A DNA stretch of 64,000 nucleotides from Paramyrothecium sp. XJ0827 (lineage: Eukaryota > Ascomycota > Sordariomycetes > Hypocreales > Stachybotryaceae): NCBI GenBank assembly GCA_020881915.1, contig JAJFPB010000012.1, positions 744,001 through 808,000 on the forward strand, read 5' to 3'. The position numbers and the translations under genes are program-made. The first letter of the stretch is position 1; each line of letters opens with the position of its first letter. This document shows, in pieces, positions 35,065 to 46,596 of this stretch. Below the pieces are notes generated by a model. The model saw nothing but the letters and a program-made list of their open reading frames with translations, searched no databases and was not told the origin of the DNA.

Positions 35065-36944
35065 ATGGGCTTTCTCTCCAGGATAAAGCCACAGACCACG
35101 GGCCAGGTCGCCCCGGACAGCCATGAGCACCACTCGGACAGCGAGGCCTCCGTCATTCGCGACGGAGACCTCGCCTACATCCGTCAGACGGCCGGCAATG
35201 GCGCCTCGGGCTACCAGGAAGCTGTCGGTGCGCCGGTCGAGACGAAGTCGCCGCTGGGCTACCACGTCAACTGGATCACCATCATCTTCCTCAACGTCAA
35301 CCACATGGTCGGCACCGGCATCTTCTCCACGCCCGCCACCATCCTGCGCATGACGGGCTCCATCGGCTTGGCCCTGGTCTACTGGGTCATCGGCTTCATC
35401 TTGGCGGTGGCCAGTCTCGGTGTCTACATGGAGTTCACGAGTTACTTCCCCAACCGCAGCGGCTCCGAGGTTGTCTGGCTCGAGCAGGGCTTCCCCAGGC
35501 CGAAGCACTTCTTCCCCGTCGCCTTCGCCGTCCAGTCCGTGCTGCTGTCCTTCAGCAGCAGCAACGCTATAGTCCTTTCCAACTATCTGTGGCGCATTGC
35601 CGGTCGCGCTCCCGACCCCTGGGAGCTCAAGGGTGTGGCTGTTGCCGCCTACACCCTGGCCGTCATCGTTGTCATTGCCCACAACAAGTACTCACTGTGG
35701 GCCATCAACGTCATTGGTGCACTCAAGCTCCTGCTTTTGGTCTTCATCTCCATCTCAGGTTTACTTATCCTCGGCGGCCATGTGCCCCGTATCGAGAACC
35801 CGGGTATCAATTTCACAGATGGCTTCGCCAACACCACCTCGAGCGGTTACAACCTGTCACAGGCCATGGTCAACATCAGTTTCGCTTTCTCGGGCTGGCA
35901 GAATGCCTTCAACATGGCCAATGAGATCAAAAACCCCATCCCAACCCTCAAGAAGAACGCTACAGCTTCGCTGCTCATTGTTTTCACCTTGTATTTCCTC
36001 TGCAACATTGCCTATTTCGCTGCCGTTCCCAAGGAGGTATTTGTCCAGTCCAAGGAGTTGGCCGCCGCTGTCTTCTTTCGAACTGCTTTTGGTTCCTCAG
36101 CCGAATCGGCCCTCAACTTCTGCGTGCTCTTGAGCTCCTTTGGCAACTTGCTAGCCGTGCTGGTCAGCCAGTCGCGCCAGATCCGCGAGATAGCCCGCCA
36201 GGGCGTTCTCCCTTGGACCGAGTTCTGGGTATCGACCAAGCCTTTCGGCACGCCTATCGGGCCCTACCTGCTCAAATGGGCCTTCACTTTCCTGATGATC
36301 GTGGCTCCACCCGCTGGTGATGCCTTTCAATTCGTTGTTTCCCTCAAGTCGTACCCCGACGCCATGTTCCACGTTGCCATGGGTACGGGTCTGATACTCC
36401 TCCGTCGGCGCCGTGACGCCGCTGGTACGCCTCGATCTGAGTTCCGAGCGTGGTGGGTCGTGGTCATCTTGTACCTGCTAAGCCAGGTTTACCTGCTGAT
36501 CATGCCGTGGATCCCACCTGAGAGTGGCATCTATAGGGGCACAGTCAGTTTGTAAGTATCCCCGAGCCACTGCGGTCAAGAGGCAAATGCTAACAGTGGA
36601 ACTGTAGTCTCTGGTGTACTTACATGATCGTCGGAATCGGCATCATGTTTGTTTGCTGGGCCTACTACCAATTATGGATGAAAGTCCTTCCCCGATGGGG
36701 CAACTACTCCATTCGCTCGCAGGTACTGAACGTTGACGACAATGGTGCCAACACACATCGCCTCCTGCGTGTACCTAACGCCGACCTGGCCGAGTGGGAT
36801 GCCAGTCACGACGAACTCGGCCGCGAGCTGCGCCAGAGACGGACAGGCAGTGGGAACGGCGTCCAGGAAGAGCATTTCAGTGAGAAGGGAGTCGAAGGGT
36901 CGAGGGGCAATATCAGCCCTTCTGAAAGTATCTCCAAGGTTTAA
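35065..36944 (+). CDS. Amino-acid permease, MUP1/LAT type, 607 aa
   Basis: Exons 35065-36551 and 36608-36944 join in phase 2. A polar N-terminus of about 65 residues precedes roughly twelve hydrophobic segments. The first carries NHMVGTGIFSTPATIL, the substrate-binding TM1 motif of MUP1-like high-affinity methionine permeases, and SFAFSGWQNAFNMANEIKNP is the TM6 region of the APC superfamily. The C-terminal tail is hydrophilic and Ser/Glu-rich. Predicted role: plasma-membrane uptake of neutral or sulfur amino acids. Codon use is GC-rich at third positions, as in highly expressed fungal genes. Confidence 0.93.
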
Positions 36945-38672
36945 GCTAATCTGCATAACGTGCTGAAACCCCCCTCCTCTCGATATCATCATTATTATCA
37001 TCATGGCTACTTTGTACAAAATGAGACTTGAGGGTGGCGGACCAAGCTGTAATGGGAGACTCGTCATTCGAGTTCGTATTTCTCTACCATGGGGCAAGGA
37101 CTTGTGCAAGAAAAGAAACTTTGAAGCCAAAAATAGCAACTATGTTGTCACCAATCCCCGCAACTTCGTGACGCGATGAATAAGACGTACGTGTGGATGT
37201 TTTCCAGGCATCCTAAAGCATAATTTAAATTTACGCCAAGACCATAACAGTCTCCAAATAGAGCACAGCTGGGGGTATTGCGCAAAGATCAATCAGCTGC
37301 TGTGGGGTCCTGGATACTTGACTTTGTTGTATCAATGGAACATAATCTTGACACAGCATTCAACCAACGCCCCGTGTTACATATAAGAAGGAAAAAAGCC
37401 AAAGCTATCATAGTATTACCTAGTTTAAGAACAAAGGGAGATTGAAGAAAGGGTTTGAACCGATTCTAAGTCATCTTCCAGACATGATTTGATTGAGATT
37501 GATTTGTCTTGACATGGGTTTAGTTGAAGACGAAATGCCAGTCCACGAACTTTTGAGGTAACAGCGCCTTAGACCACCGTCTTAACTGCCAACAACTCAC
37601 AAAAGTGGAACTACGGTGAGAGGGCATCTTTCCAGTACGACCATCCAGCATTTCTTCTCCACACATTACTACTGGTCATTAGCGCTCGTGAAGCGGCCAA
37701 CGTGCGGTTGTTTGCACGGGACGTATCAGCCGAGATCAAACGAAGCCATGATGGCTGCGTCCGAGATTCCCGATCGAACTACAGCCCCGCCAACCCGGCA
37801 TCTCGTCTGCTGGTTTCACTTAGTACTTGTTGGGCAACCTTGGCGCAACCGACAACCGTTCATCGCAGAACTCTTGCCAGCCAGCTGACGTCGATGGCTT
37901 GCGAGGGGAAGGATTGGAACGGGAATGGCAGGACTTGTGGTTGGACAGCCAATGGGGCAGAGGGAAATGGCCAGGGAGCCCAAAGCCGGGCGAATCGCGG
38001 CTCACGGAGCGCTGCAGTGCGGACCTTGACTTACAAGATTCTCCGCTGCCACTTATTTTTCCATCCACGGCGTGCAGCACCTACAGGGATAAACTCCGTT
38101 CCACCTTCACGCCACTCCGCCAAGTGCAGGCTTGCGCCCGAATGGGATCGGCGGAACTCGCTTCGCTTAGCAGACCAAGAGAGTTGTCTTGTTAGTTCTA
38201 GCTTGCCAAGGCGACGTAGTTCTCCGCCCTTTCCACGATGTCCATCTCAACTGGCTGGTTGTCCTGTTGTGCAGGATTAATTGGGTCCGAGATAACTGCC
38301 GATGAAAGTTTCACCGAGATGGTGCACTCACGGGATTCGGAATGAGTTCCAGGTTGATCACGATGGAGGTGAAGATTAGTGGAATATTAACTCGAGTTAA
38401 GGCGTTGCCAGATCTGTAGAACGGAGCTGATTCAAGGCAGCAGGCTGTTAATCAACCGTTAGATTGAGTTGCTCAGGCAATGCGGCCCGAAGAGTTAAGC
38501 GATGGACTTAAGAGCATCGTCGATGAGGTTCTCGGTCAAGAGTTACAAGTATAAAATAAGACTTGTTCATCCTCTGAAGATTTGTTAAGACCGCATCAGA
38601 CACACCGTAGCCGCAACCTTCAAATACAGTTTGTCAACTCATCAGCCCTAGGATCTGTGTGCAACTCCCACA
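36945..38672. other. 1.7 kb intergenic, LPMO promoter
   Basis: Contains the 3' region of the permease and the upstream region of the LPMO. Overlapping frames at 37616-38280 are in different frames of the same stretch and show no protein-like pattern. Confidence 0.5.
38550..38556 (+). promoter_or_regulatory. TATA box of the LPMO gene
   Basis: TATAAAA lies 117-123 bp before the LPMO ATG, a normal spacing for an inducible secreted-enzyme gene in ascomycetes. Confidence 0.6.
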
Positions 38673-39703
38673 ATGAAGTTCTCAGCATTCCTCGTCGCCG
38701 CCCTCGCCCATGTGGCGTCAGCCCACTACTTTTTCGACACCAACATCATTGGCGGCGTCGCCCAACCATCGCACAAGTACGTGCGAGCCTCGACCCGCCC
38801 AACCAAGTACAACCCCATCAAGTTCTCGTCCAACCCCCCGGCCGACATCCGTGACGGTTCCTACGCTGATGGGCCTGACATCCGCTGCAACCAAGGGGCC
38901 TTTTCCAGTGCCGGCCGCACCGAGGTCTTGACCGTCAACGCGGGCAGCGAAGTTCGCTTCAGGCTTGGCGTTGGTGCTACAATGCAGCATCCTGGTACGC
39001 TTTCTCTTCATCTCTCTCTCTCGTGATTTCATCTCGTTGACTCCAATGACAAGGCCCTGGTCTGGTGTACATGTCCCGTGCCCCCGGGGACAACGTCAAG
39101 AACTACGATGGATCTGGAGACTGGTTCAAGATCTTCCAAGAGGGTGTTTGCCGTTCCAGTGGCGACTTCACCACCAATGCCTGGTGCACGTGGGACAGAA
39201 ACTGGATTGCGGCTACGATCCCCAAGGACACTCCTAACGGAGAGTACTTGGTTAGAGTCGAGCACATCGGTATGTCAGCAACTCATCATTCCTTACATCA
39301 ACAGTTATTTTACGTATTGCCCATTAAACTGAAAATTCCAGGCGTCCACCGTTCCCACGTCAATCAGCCCGAGCACTACACCTCCTGCATGCAGGTCAAG
39401 GTAGTCAACGGAGGCAGCGGTACTCCTGGCCCGCTGGTCAAGTTCCCGGGTGCATACAAGAGCACCGACGCCTACGCAACCTTCAGCATTTACGGCGGCC
39501 ACAAGAACTTCCCCTTCCCGGGTCCGGCCGTTTGGTCCGGCGGCGGCAGCGGCAGCAACCCAACCAACCCAACCAACCCTCCGCCTAGCTCCGGGTGCGC
39601 TGCCCTCTACGGGCAATGCGGCGGCAGCGGCTGGGCCGGCGCCAAGTGCTGCGCCTCGGGGACCTGCAAGGTGACCAACGAGTGGTACTCTCAGTGCGTT
39701 TGA
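38673..39703 (+). CDS. AA9 lytic polysaccharide monooxygenase with CBM1, 299 aa
   Basis: Exons 38673-38994, 39054-39269 and 39342-39703, all joined in phase 1. The signal peptide ([17 protein letters not shown]) ends directly before His18, giving the N-terminal His of the copper histidine brace. The second brace His is in [25 protein letters not shown] and [19 protein letters not shown] match the conserved AA9 C-terminal region, including the axial Tyr. A Gly/Asn/Thr/Pro linker leads to a C-terminal CBM1 ([15 protein letters not shown], then EWYSQCV). Role: oxidative cleavage of cellulose or related glucans outside the cell, anchored by CBM1. A TATA box lies upstream. Confidence 0.96.
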
Positions 39704-40244
39704 GCCAGCCGCGTTGCCAACTACCATTCGATGTGAATATTCTCGCTTGCAACGAATTCATTCGCTTGCAATTTCTACATACAGTTCCATTCTCAGAGAG
39801 ATGCAGTCATGGCCCGCAATGTTTATGGGCCACCAGGGCACTTTCGACTCACGAAGAGCTTTGTGCCCTTGTAAGAGGGACTGTATCTTGAGTCATTAAT
39901 TTAAACAATATTGGCCAACTGGCCGCCTATGAATTGCCAGCGCACCTATACATTTGAGTGAGAGTTCGCGGCCTGATTCTGGTCGAAATTGGGCAGTTCC
40001 AAGTACAAGCCATCTTCGTTCTGCAACCCCTAATGTATCAGCAATGCAGTCCCCTGCACTCAAATCGGAAGAGGTATAATAGATGATAAGTCATTTCTTA
40101 GCCCTCGTGTCCGCGTATCTGCCGGAATACCGCGCTTACAGTGAATGCGGGGGCTCTGAATCAAAGCGCCGGTCCATGGCGCCGAAGACGGGGCGTAACG
40201 CTAATGACTCAATCCGCGATCGCATCATTAATAAGCTATCCAGC

Positions 40245-40251
40245 TATATAA
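40245..40251 (+). promoter_or_regulatory. TATA box of the GNAT gene
   Basis: TATATAA lies 87-93 bp before the acetyltransferase ATG. Confidence 0.5.
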
Positions 40252-40337
40252 CCGTCTTCGATGGTGCATTTCATTCTCTTCTCCGATCAGACGCAATTAT
40301 ATGAAAGAATTACAAGGTTGATGCGCTCGAAACAGTC

Positions 40338-40931
40338 ATGATATCCACCAAAACAGAGCTCCAGTCGCGCTCCTGGACAAGGGACAACTATTTCTTGTCC
40401 ACCGACCCTAATCTCGTTCCCATCCCAAGGCTCATCGATGTGTTCAATTCCGAGGAGTTTTACTGGACAAAAGCAACGCCGCCGCATGCCATGAAGGAAA
40501 TGTTGGAGAATTCGCTCTCTTTCGGGCTGTACGAGAAAATTGCTGTGGAGGGAGCGATGGATTCATCGCCGCAGCTGAAGTTTATAGGCATCTCCAGATG
40601 CGTGACCGACTACATTACGTTTGCGTATTTGACGGACGTTTGGGTTGACCCAACGTATCAGGGGAAAGGGTTGGGGAGCTGGGTGGTCAGGTGCGTACAG
40701 GAAGTCCTCGAGATGATGCCTCATCTGAGGCGGACTGTGCTGTACACGGCAGACTGGGGGAGGTCAGTTCCGTTTTACGAGAAGTTGATGGGTATGAAGG
40801 TGATGGAGACGCAGATGGGCGAGGGACTGGCAATCATGGAAGCCAAGGGAAGAGGCCATCCAAGCTACGGCCGCGAGGGAACAGGTTATGAGCATTACCA
40901 AGGGAAAGCGAAAGATCAGACGCCACCATGA
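40338..40931 (+). CDS. GNAT-family N-acetyltransferase, 197 aa
   Basis: Single exon. Residues about 95-125 carry the GNAT acetyl-CoA motif: LTDVWVDPTYQGKGLGSWVV, with QGKGLG as the pyrophosphate-binding loop. TADWGRSVPFYEKLMGMKVM matches the C-terminal GNAT motif. The length fits a single-domain fungal GNAT. No signal peptide. The acceptor (amine, antibiotic or protein) cannot be told from sequence. The ATG was chosen because it follows the TATA box and opens the conserved frame. Confidence 0.88.
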   Translation: MISTKTELQSRSWTRDNYFLSTDPNLVPIPRLIDVFNSEEFYWTKATPPHAMKEMLENSLSFGLYEKIAVEGAMDSSPQLKFIGISRCVTDYITFAYLTDVWVDPTYQGKGLGSWVVRCVQEVLEMMPHLRRTVLYTADWGRSVPFYEKLMGMKVMETQMGEGLAIMEAKGRGHPSYGREGTGYEHYQGKAKDQTPP

Positions 40932-41128
40932 GCCAAACGGACTAGAAGGGGTTTGCCGAAGCCTTTGCGGTGCTTTCTTGGCTTTGAGTACCTCTAGAAA
41001 TCATGTACAGAAACAAGAGAAAGAAGAAGAAAAAGAGACGGAGACAACTTTGGCGTTGACTCAAAGTGTAGATCTTGAGACTGCGGAATTGTCGCCTTAA
41101 ATGTCAAACGGTTCGAAATATTGGAAGA

Positions 41129-41920
41129 CTACCTGCCCTTCCACCTTACCCTGCTGGCGTACCTAGCAAACCTGACCACCTCTTCCTCCTCCAGCAACAG
41201 CTCAACAGTGTAGTAATGCCTCGCCAGGTCCTCATGCGACGCGAACCGGTGCACAAAGGAATGACACAGCCTGCAAAGCCACGCCACGTTGTCGAGGTCC
41301 TCGGGCTTGTGCCAGCCTCTCTTGACAGCCTTCTCGTGCACGAACCGAGGGATGAGGTGGTGGTACGTGAGCGGGATCCAGTCTCTCCCGCATAGCTCGC
41401 ACCCCTCGGCGGCAGCCTTGGTGGCCTTGGGCGGCGGAGGCGGCGCCGTGGCCGCGGTGACGAACTCGGTCAGGACGGGGGCCAGCAGTTCGGGTGCGCC
41501 CTGCTTCACGCCGTCGATGATGCCGTATGTGATGAGAGACTCCGGTATTGACGGGTCTAGGCTGGGCAGGATGGTCGCAGCGTCGGAGCCAGTCAGAGGC
41601 AGCGCGTAGCGGGTCTGAAGGTCCTCGGAAGCCGCCCAGGTCAAGTGAGTGAGCGTCTTCAGCTCATCCGGTATGCTCTCAAAGGTACCGGTCGCTATAT
41701 AATCCGTAAAGTCTGCGAGATCCTCGGCCTCGTTGGCCGGCTCAGCCACTTCAGGCGATGCGCTCGCGGCCTCGTCTCGCTTGTTCTTGTCCTTGGTCTT
41801 GGTCTTGCGCGCCCGCTTTTTGCTCTTGGCTGGGGCTCTCGTCGCGCGCTCTACAATGACCGCGGACAGACAATCTCTGAATATGTCGAACTGGGGAGTG
41901 TCGTAGAAAGATTCCGCCAT
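41129..41920 (-). CDS. HNH-type zinc protein, 263 aa
   Basis: Single open frame on the minus strand. The ATG at 41920 (context GCCATGG) was chosen; the frame continues open upstream through a low-complexity, G-run-containing stretch that looks untranslated. A lysine-rich segment (KSKKRARKTKTKDKNKR) suggests nuclear import. The C-terminus has CELCGRDW, LTYHHLIPR and CRLCHSFVH, an HNH arrangement of paired CxxC motifs around His-His. Fungal proteins of this kind are widespread and uncharacterised. Nuclease activity is possible but not shown. Confidence 0.82.
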   Translation of the reverse strand: MAESFYDTPQFDIFRDCLSAVIVERATRAPAKSKKRARKTKTKDKNKRDEAASASPEVAEPANEAEDLADFTDYIATGTFESIPDELKTLTHLTWAASEDLQTRYALPLTGSDAATILPSLDPSIPESLITYGIIDGVKQGAPELLAPVLTEFVTAATAPPPPPKATKAAAEGCELCGRDWIPLTYHHLIPRFVHEKAVKRGWHKPEDLDNVAWLCRLCHSFVHRFASHEDLARHYYTVELLLEEEEVVRFARYASRVRWKGR

Positions 41921-42792
41921 GGCTGGTCTGGCGGCCGGGGGGGGGGGGTCTTTTGCTGAATTGAAGGGCGCTGAGAAGAATGGAGTGGCGAAAGTGGGCG
42001 GCGTCGCCTTCGCTTCAGTGGAAGAAATGGATGATGACGTTAATGCAGCACTAACAAGACCCAATAGAAAAATCACGGCCACCATTTCGGACAAATAGAC
42101 TATTTGTCTTGCCTGTCCGGTTCCCGAAACATACTCTTCTAGAAACTACCCTGGCATCACTGGCATCAGGCTGATTATTGGTCCCGGCGTCGAGTCATCG
42201 GCGGTAAATGCACTGCCTCCACCCGCTATTCGAGAGCCGAGGCCGAACCACGAGAGTGAGCGCTTTGTCCACCGCCTAGACTGAAGTTGTCGCAGCTGGG
42301 CATTTACGACGCGACAATTGTTTTTATCTCGAATTGTAAAGAATGAACTTCATCATCCCAGGCTGAGCAAGACGTTGCGGGAATATGAGGGCGATTCCAT
42401 AGAGCAATTACCACGGGTCAGCCCCAGCTGTGCACCCCCCCAGGCGCCGACATATTGATCGGTATGGATTTGGAATAGGTATTCATTAGGAACGCGAGAC
42501 TTCAGACAATCCGGAGCGTCTGTAAAGTGTTTTGCTTAGAATTGAAACGAAGCCGCTGTCATGCCACGCAAAAAAACGATACAGTAGGCGCTGCTTCTAT
42601 TCTAACTGCATACCCTAGGTTGAAAGACTTTTTTTGCCCTTCGTAATGCCGCTGCTCTATACTGAGATTGTTTCAATGGATGCACAAAATCATAATCGAA
42701 AGACACTCGCTGCTCTGCTATCCAGCCATGGCCACCCTAAGCTAGTATCATCAACCCGCCAAAATGCCCCTGTGTCGAGTTATCGAATATTA

Positions 42793-44179
42793 TCATGCAT
42801 GGAGACTCCTGGGAAACACATCTCCCACAGAATACCACTCTACTTGTGTCACAGTTGCGACCCTGTCTCTGTTTGCCGGTACACCGCGATAGAAGGACGA
42901 CCCCCGGTTGAGGATGCAGACCTCTTGCACATGCAGGGTTCCCTGGAGGATTTTCTCAACGACCGTCTTAGACCAAATCTCAGCCTGGGGGGTGCGCTTT
43001 AGGTTTGGATCACTGCCAACCGCTTCAAGAGCGAAGATCCGTAGCTCCATGGGATCAGCCCTAAAGGCAAGCCGCTCCAAATCCTTGTGCATGTTGACAA
43101 GTCCGACCAGGTCATCGATCATACCTTTCTAGAAGCCGTTAGCTCAACCAATCATGGTGTGAGATGGGAAAAAAAAAAGGATACAAACAAGTCGCTGAGC
43201 TGCGCTGTGTGGGCTTATGTAGGGGAACATAGAATTGCTGCTGGCGGTGTCCATTTTCAGCCACTCTAGCCTTCTGAAACGAGACAAAATGTCCCTCAGC
43301 CTACGGTTGCCGCTGGATGGACAGGTTCTGGTATCCATGAAGCTCATACGCTCCACGAGAAGACTCAATCTCTTCAAGTCGGGCACAAGATTGGCTAATT
43401 GGCGGATCCCCGGGAGGTTGATCTTGTTGTCGTAGTGCAAGCGTTGCAAATTAGGACATCGCATGGTAAATGTCCTGAAAACTTCTATATTTCCAGACAT
43501 GTGCAAAGACGTAAATTTCAGATCGAGTTGACGTTGCACGCCGCGCCGGAATCCGTAACATCTCGTGGGATAGTAGGGGAGCTTGAGAGTCACATGTTCA
43601 AGACATCGTATCTTACGAAGGGCACCAATAATCTGATAGGCTACCATTTCTCCCGCCGTCAGCGAGCCGCTTACTTGAACTAAGTGCTGCCATTGTGGAG
43701 AGAGATGGAAGAAGTTGATGCGGACAGCGGACAGGTTGCTGGGATCCTCCGCAAAGTAACCGGCAACCAACGCGGGAACGGAGATGAAGGCGTTGCTGCA
43801 ACACGTTAGCCCCGATGCCCAAGGATGTCATTCATGCAACTAACACGGCCACGTCCCGGAACTTTCCAATGCCCTTCATGCGATGATTTGCATGGTCAAA
43901 GTTGTGCAAGACCAGGGGGAAACTGTGCGGTGTCGTGTCTGACGCGAAGACAAGAGTCCTGAAATGGTGAGTTCTCGTCATGAAAAGATATCGGAGGGTT
44001 TTCGAAGTTCTCGTCAAGGCGTCTCGAACGTTGCCGTTAGCGAACTCGTAGATGCAGAGCCAGATCTCGGCAGGGAAGTGGAAAGAATAACGAGGGCGCG
44101 CGGATAGCTGGGTAGCCTCGTGCGGTGATGCCGGGTGCTGAGGTAGCATGAGGCTGCCGGAGAGATCGGAGCGGAGCAT
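42793..44179 (-). CDS. F-box/LRR-like protein, 425 aa
   Basis: Exons 44179-43845, 43795-43189 and 43128-42793, joined in phases 2 and 0. The introns are 49 and 60 bp with GCTAAC branch points; donors are GTTAGT and GTTTGT. The N-terminus has an F-box-like segment (SFHFPAEIWLCIYEFANG). The middle part has leucine-rich stretches (NLQRLHYDN, LVPDLKRLSLLVERM, RRLEWLKMD). Role: probable SCF substrate adaptor. A run of ten A at 43170 sits inside intron 2. All three exons are intact. Confidence 0.78.
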
Positions 44180-45190
44180 TTTGCGGCGGTATTAAATGCT
44201 GTCCTCAAGTTGAACTACGCTGGAGCCTTGGATTGGGCAATAAGGTAAACAAAAAAATGAAGTTGAGAGACGAAAGCCCTGAGTTCGGTTCTCGTGAAGT
44301 GCAAGAGTGGAAGTTGGCTCCGAGGCAGATCCACGTGACTCGTGGTTGATGCCAGCCAGAGGCAGCCACGCCAGACGAAATTCATGACGGTCCTTTCCCA
44401 GGTTATCAATTAACGTAGTCTCCGTGTTATGTTTTGGCGCAGCATCACAAGATGCTCATCGAAAGTCCAAATACATGTGGTGAGTAGCGCACGACTGGCA
44501 GCACGGATATCTCTCAACCATGGATGTACCACTGCCATTCTATCATGAACAAATGGTCCGGCGCCAGTTTGGGAGGACCAGCATTATGAAGATCGCGTTA
44601 CATGCCCCTTTTCGCACGTAAATAGTCCATGCCCAAGCCCCAGGAAGGATTTCAAGCTCGGGGCTGCACCGACTTGATCAATCATAAGATACTCGTTCAA
44701 GGCAACATGGAGAGCCTTTAGGATCGGGGATGGAGGCTGGGAGATTTATCTTCAGACAGCTATCATTACGAAATAAGTCAAGGTTTAAGCACCGGTTGTT
44801 AAGTCTCCGTAAGTTTAACCAACCACAATAGTTTGAACACGCCATGGATGGAACGGAGGTTGCCTTTTACACTATCCTGCAGCGGTTAAATATGCGAAGT
44901 AGAAGGGCGTGTAATGGTTCACGTTTTGGATAACAGAATGCCTTCAAGACTGGCCAGTTCCTATTTATCTACATCAGCTTTCCACGCCCAGTATTCTTGG
45001 TTCAGAGAAGCAGCTATGTCTTGTGGTACTGCGGACATGCCGAACGAAATGAATGCTGCTGAATCCAAGCTTCCGTTCGCCTTTTTGAAAGAGTTTGTCC
45101 TTACACTAGTCAGTATTCTCTTGATCTCTGATTGGCTTCTTTGCTTGAACTGTGCTGACCTGCGCGAGGCATCTCAACCCGCACGGTCTC
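44180..45190. other. 1 kb intergenic
   Basis: The upstream region of the F-box/LRR gene and the 3' side of the small cysteine-rich gene. No gene is seen. Confidence 0.5.
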
Positions 45191-45490
45191 TCAAATGCTG
45201 TGGCAAGGGCCTGAAGTGCACTCGATTTCGCATTGGCAAATGGCCGTGCAGACCTGGGCCTTGCACGGTTTGCAGCGCGACCGGCAACCCTGCGGTACGT
45301 TGCTGCCGCAGTTCCAAGGGCACGCAGTGGCGCTGATGATGTACGCCGGACACGCGCGGCCGGGGCTGCACGTGGGCCGGATACTGTCGCGGTAGCAGTT
45401 GGACGCCGGACAGGTGGCCCGGCCGTCCAGCTCGGCTACTGGCGCAGCAATGGCTGTGGCAACCAGGGCGAGGAGAGCGAAGATCTTCAT
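45191..45490 (-). CDS. Secreted 14-cysteine protein, 99 aa
   Basis: Single exon with a clear signal peptide (MKIFALLALVATAIA, cleavage near A-APVA) and a short propeptide-like piece. The mature part of about 75 residues has 14 cysteines (for example TCPASNC, RCKPCKAQVC, CQCEIEC). The even number and dense spacing point to a disulfide-rich extracellular protein. No known family is recognised. It lies 0.8 kb from a defensin gene and is divergent from it, so the two could share an upstream region. Confidence 0.8.
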   Translation of the reverse strand: MKIFALLALVATAIAAPVAELDGRATCPASNCYRDSIRPTCSPGRACPAYIISATACPWNCGSNVPQGCRSRCKPCKAQVCTAICQCEIECTSGPCHSI

Positions 45491-46272
45491 TGCTGTACTT
45501 GCTGTAAGGGCGACTGTGGTGGAATAGAGTCTGAGCCTAGAATGGAATCGAGGGAAATGTTGTCAGGCCACAGGACGACGGAATTCAGGGTCATTTCAAG
45601 CAAGGGCGAAGAGGGCCGAAGGCAATGATATGCTTAATTCAGCTCTGCCGGCAGTCCGAGACTTTTCTTTTCAGCTGGCGACTTCCCCATTCCAGCCACA
45701 GCTCGTAAAGGGCGGCATGTCTGACCTTTTTGAGCTTTGACCCAAGGCGGAACATGTCTCACTCACCGGTTGAGGGATCCGCCAGGCCCTTGTCGTGATA
45801 AAAGGGATCCATGCGTGACGAATGTCTTGCTGGCTTTTTGACCCTTGCCGCACCGTCGAGCAGAACGCGAGACCCGAGCATGAGTCCGACGGCCGACTAA
45901 AGGTGGAAGCTAGACCAACGATCCGCATCAGGCCATTCGTGTGAATAGCCCTGCTTCAACGAGTCTATCCTGATGAAGAAAATTTCAAACATGCTCGACA
46001 AGCCGTTTCGAGACATGTTTGATGGCCAGTTTGGGAGAGAATCATACTTCTGCATGAATGAAAGGCAGTCAGAGTTACTCCTTTGGCAAGAGGGTAGAGA
46101 ATGCAACTCGCGCCGGGCATGGAAGACGAGATCAACATCGCGGTAACAGCAAGTGCAGGCAGAAATTCCAGCGAACGCAGATGCAACATAAATACGTGTT
46201 CTCGTACTCCATCAGTACCCTGCAAACCCATCTACCTTCTCCAAGACTCAATTCAATAAGGTATACCACAAA
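45491..46272. promoter_or_regulatory. Divergent region between two cysteine-rich secreted-protein genes
   Basis: This 782-bp gap lies between the starts of the 14-cysteine protein and the defensin. A CATAAATA element at about 46188-46195 lies some 80 bp before the defensin ATG and may serve as its TATA element. Confidence 0.4.
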
Positions 46273-46596
46273 ATGAAGTTCGCCATTGTCGCCTCGCTTG
46301 CCACCGCTCTACTCGCCCAGGGCGGCATGGGCATGGCCATAGTCAACAGAGCTACAGCTCTTTCCTGCCAAATCGGGTCTATCGGGCCCTTCAATACCGC
46401 CGACGCTGCTTGTTCCGCCTCTGTAAGTTCTCCAGGTTGAAATTGGCTCCAAGGCTAACATATGGGATCAGTGCATTGCTCAGCATAATAATTGGCACGG
46501 CGGATACTGCAATGAACGGAAGTAGGCTAAACCTCCCATCAGCGTCTCAACCTCGGTATGCGAACTAACTTGATTAGGGTCTGCGTCTGCAACTAG
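46273..46596 (+). CDS. Plectasin-type CS-alpha-beta defensin precursor, 71 aa
   Basis: Three short exons, 46273-46422, 46472-46521 and 46578-46596. Intron 1 is 49 bp (GTAAGT, GCTAAC branch, CAG) and intron 2 is 56 bp (GTAGGC, CTAAC, TAG). Exon phases 0 and 2 fit. A signal peptide (MKFAIVASLATALLAQ) and short propeptide come before a mature peptide of about 40 residues with six cysteines. Their pattern is C-x14-C-x3-C-x11-C-x4-C-x-C, the cysteine-stabilised alpha-beta pattern of fungal and invertebrate defensins, including a GGYC segment as in plectasin. The tiny last exon supplies the final C-x-C. Plectasin itself binds lipid II in Gram-positive bacteria; a similar antibacterial role is inferred here. 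If intron 2 were retained, the peptide would lose its last two cysteines. Confidence 0.88.

Noticed and set aside
35008..35682. A 224-codon minus-strand open frame over the permease start.
   Set aside because: It is the complement of a GC-rich coding exon and is full of Gly, Asp and Glu as expected for a shadow frame.
37616..38280. Overlapping open frames of 86-192 codons upstream of the LPMO.
   Set aside because: Different frames and both strands are equally open, without motifs, and the stretch is better explained as promoter.
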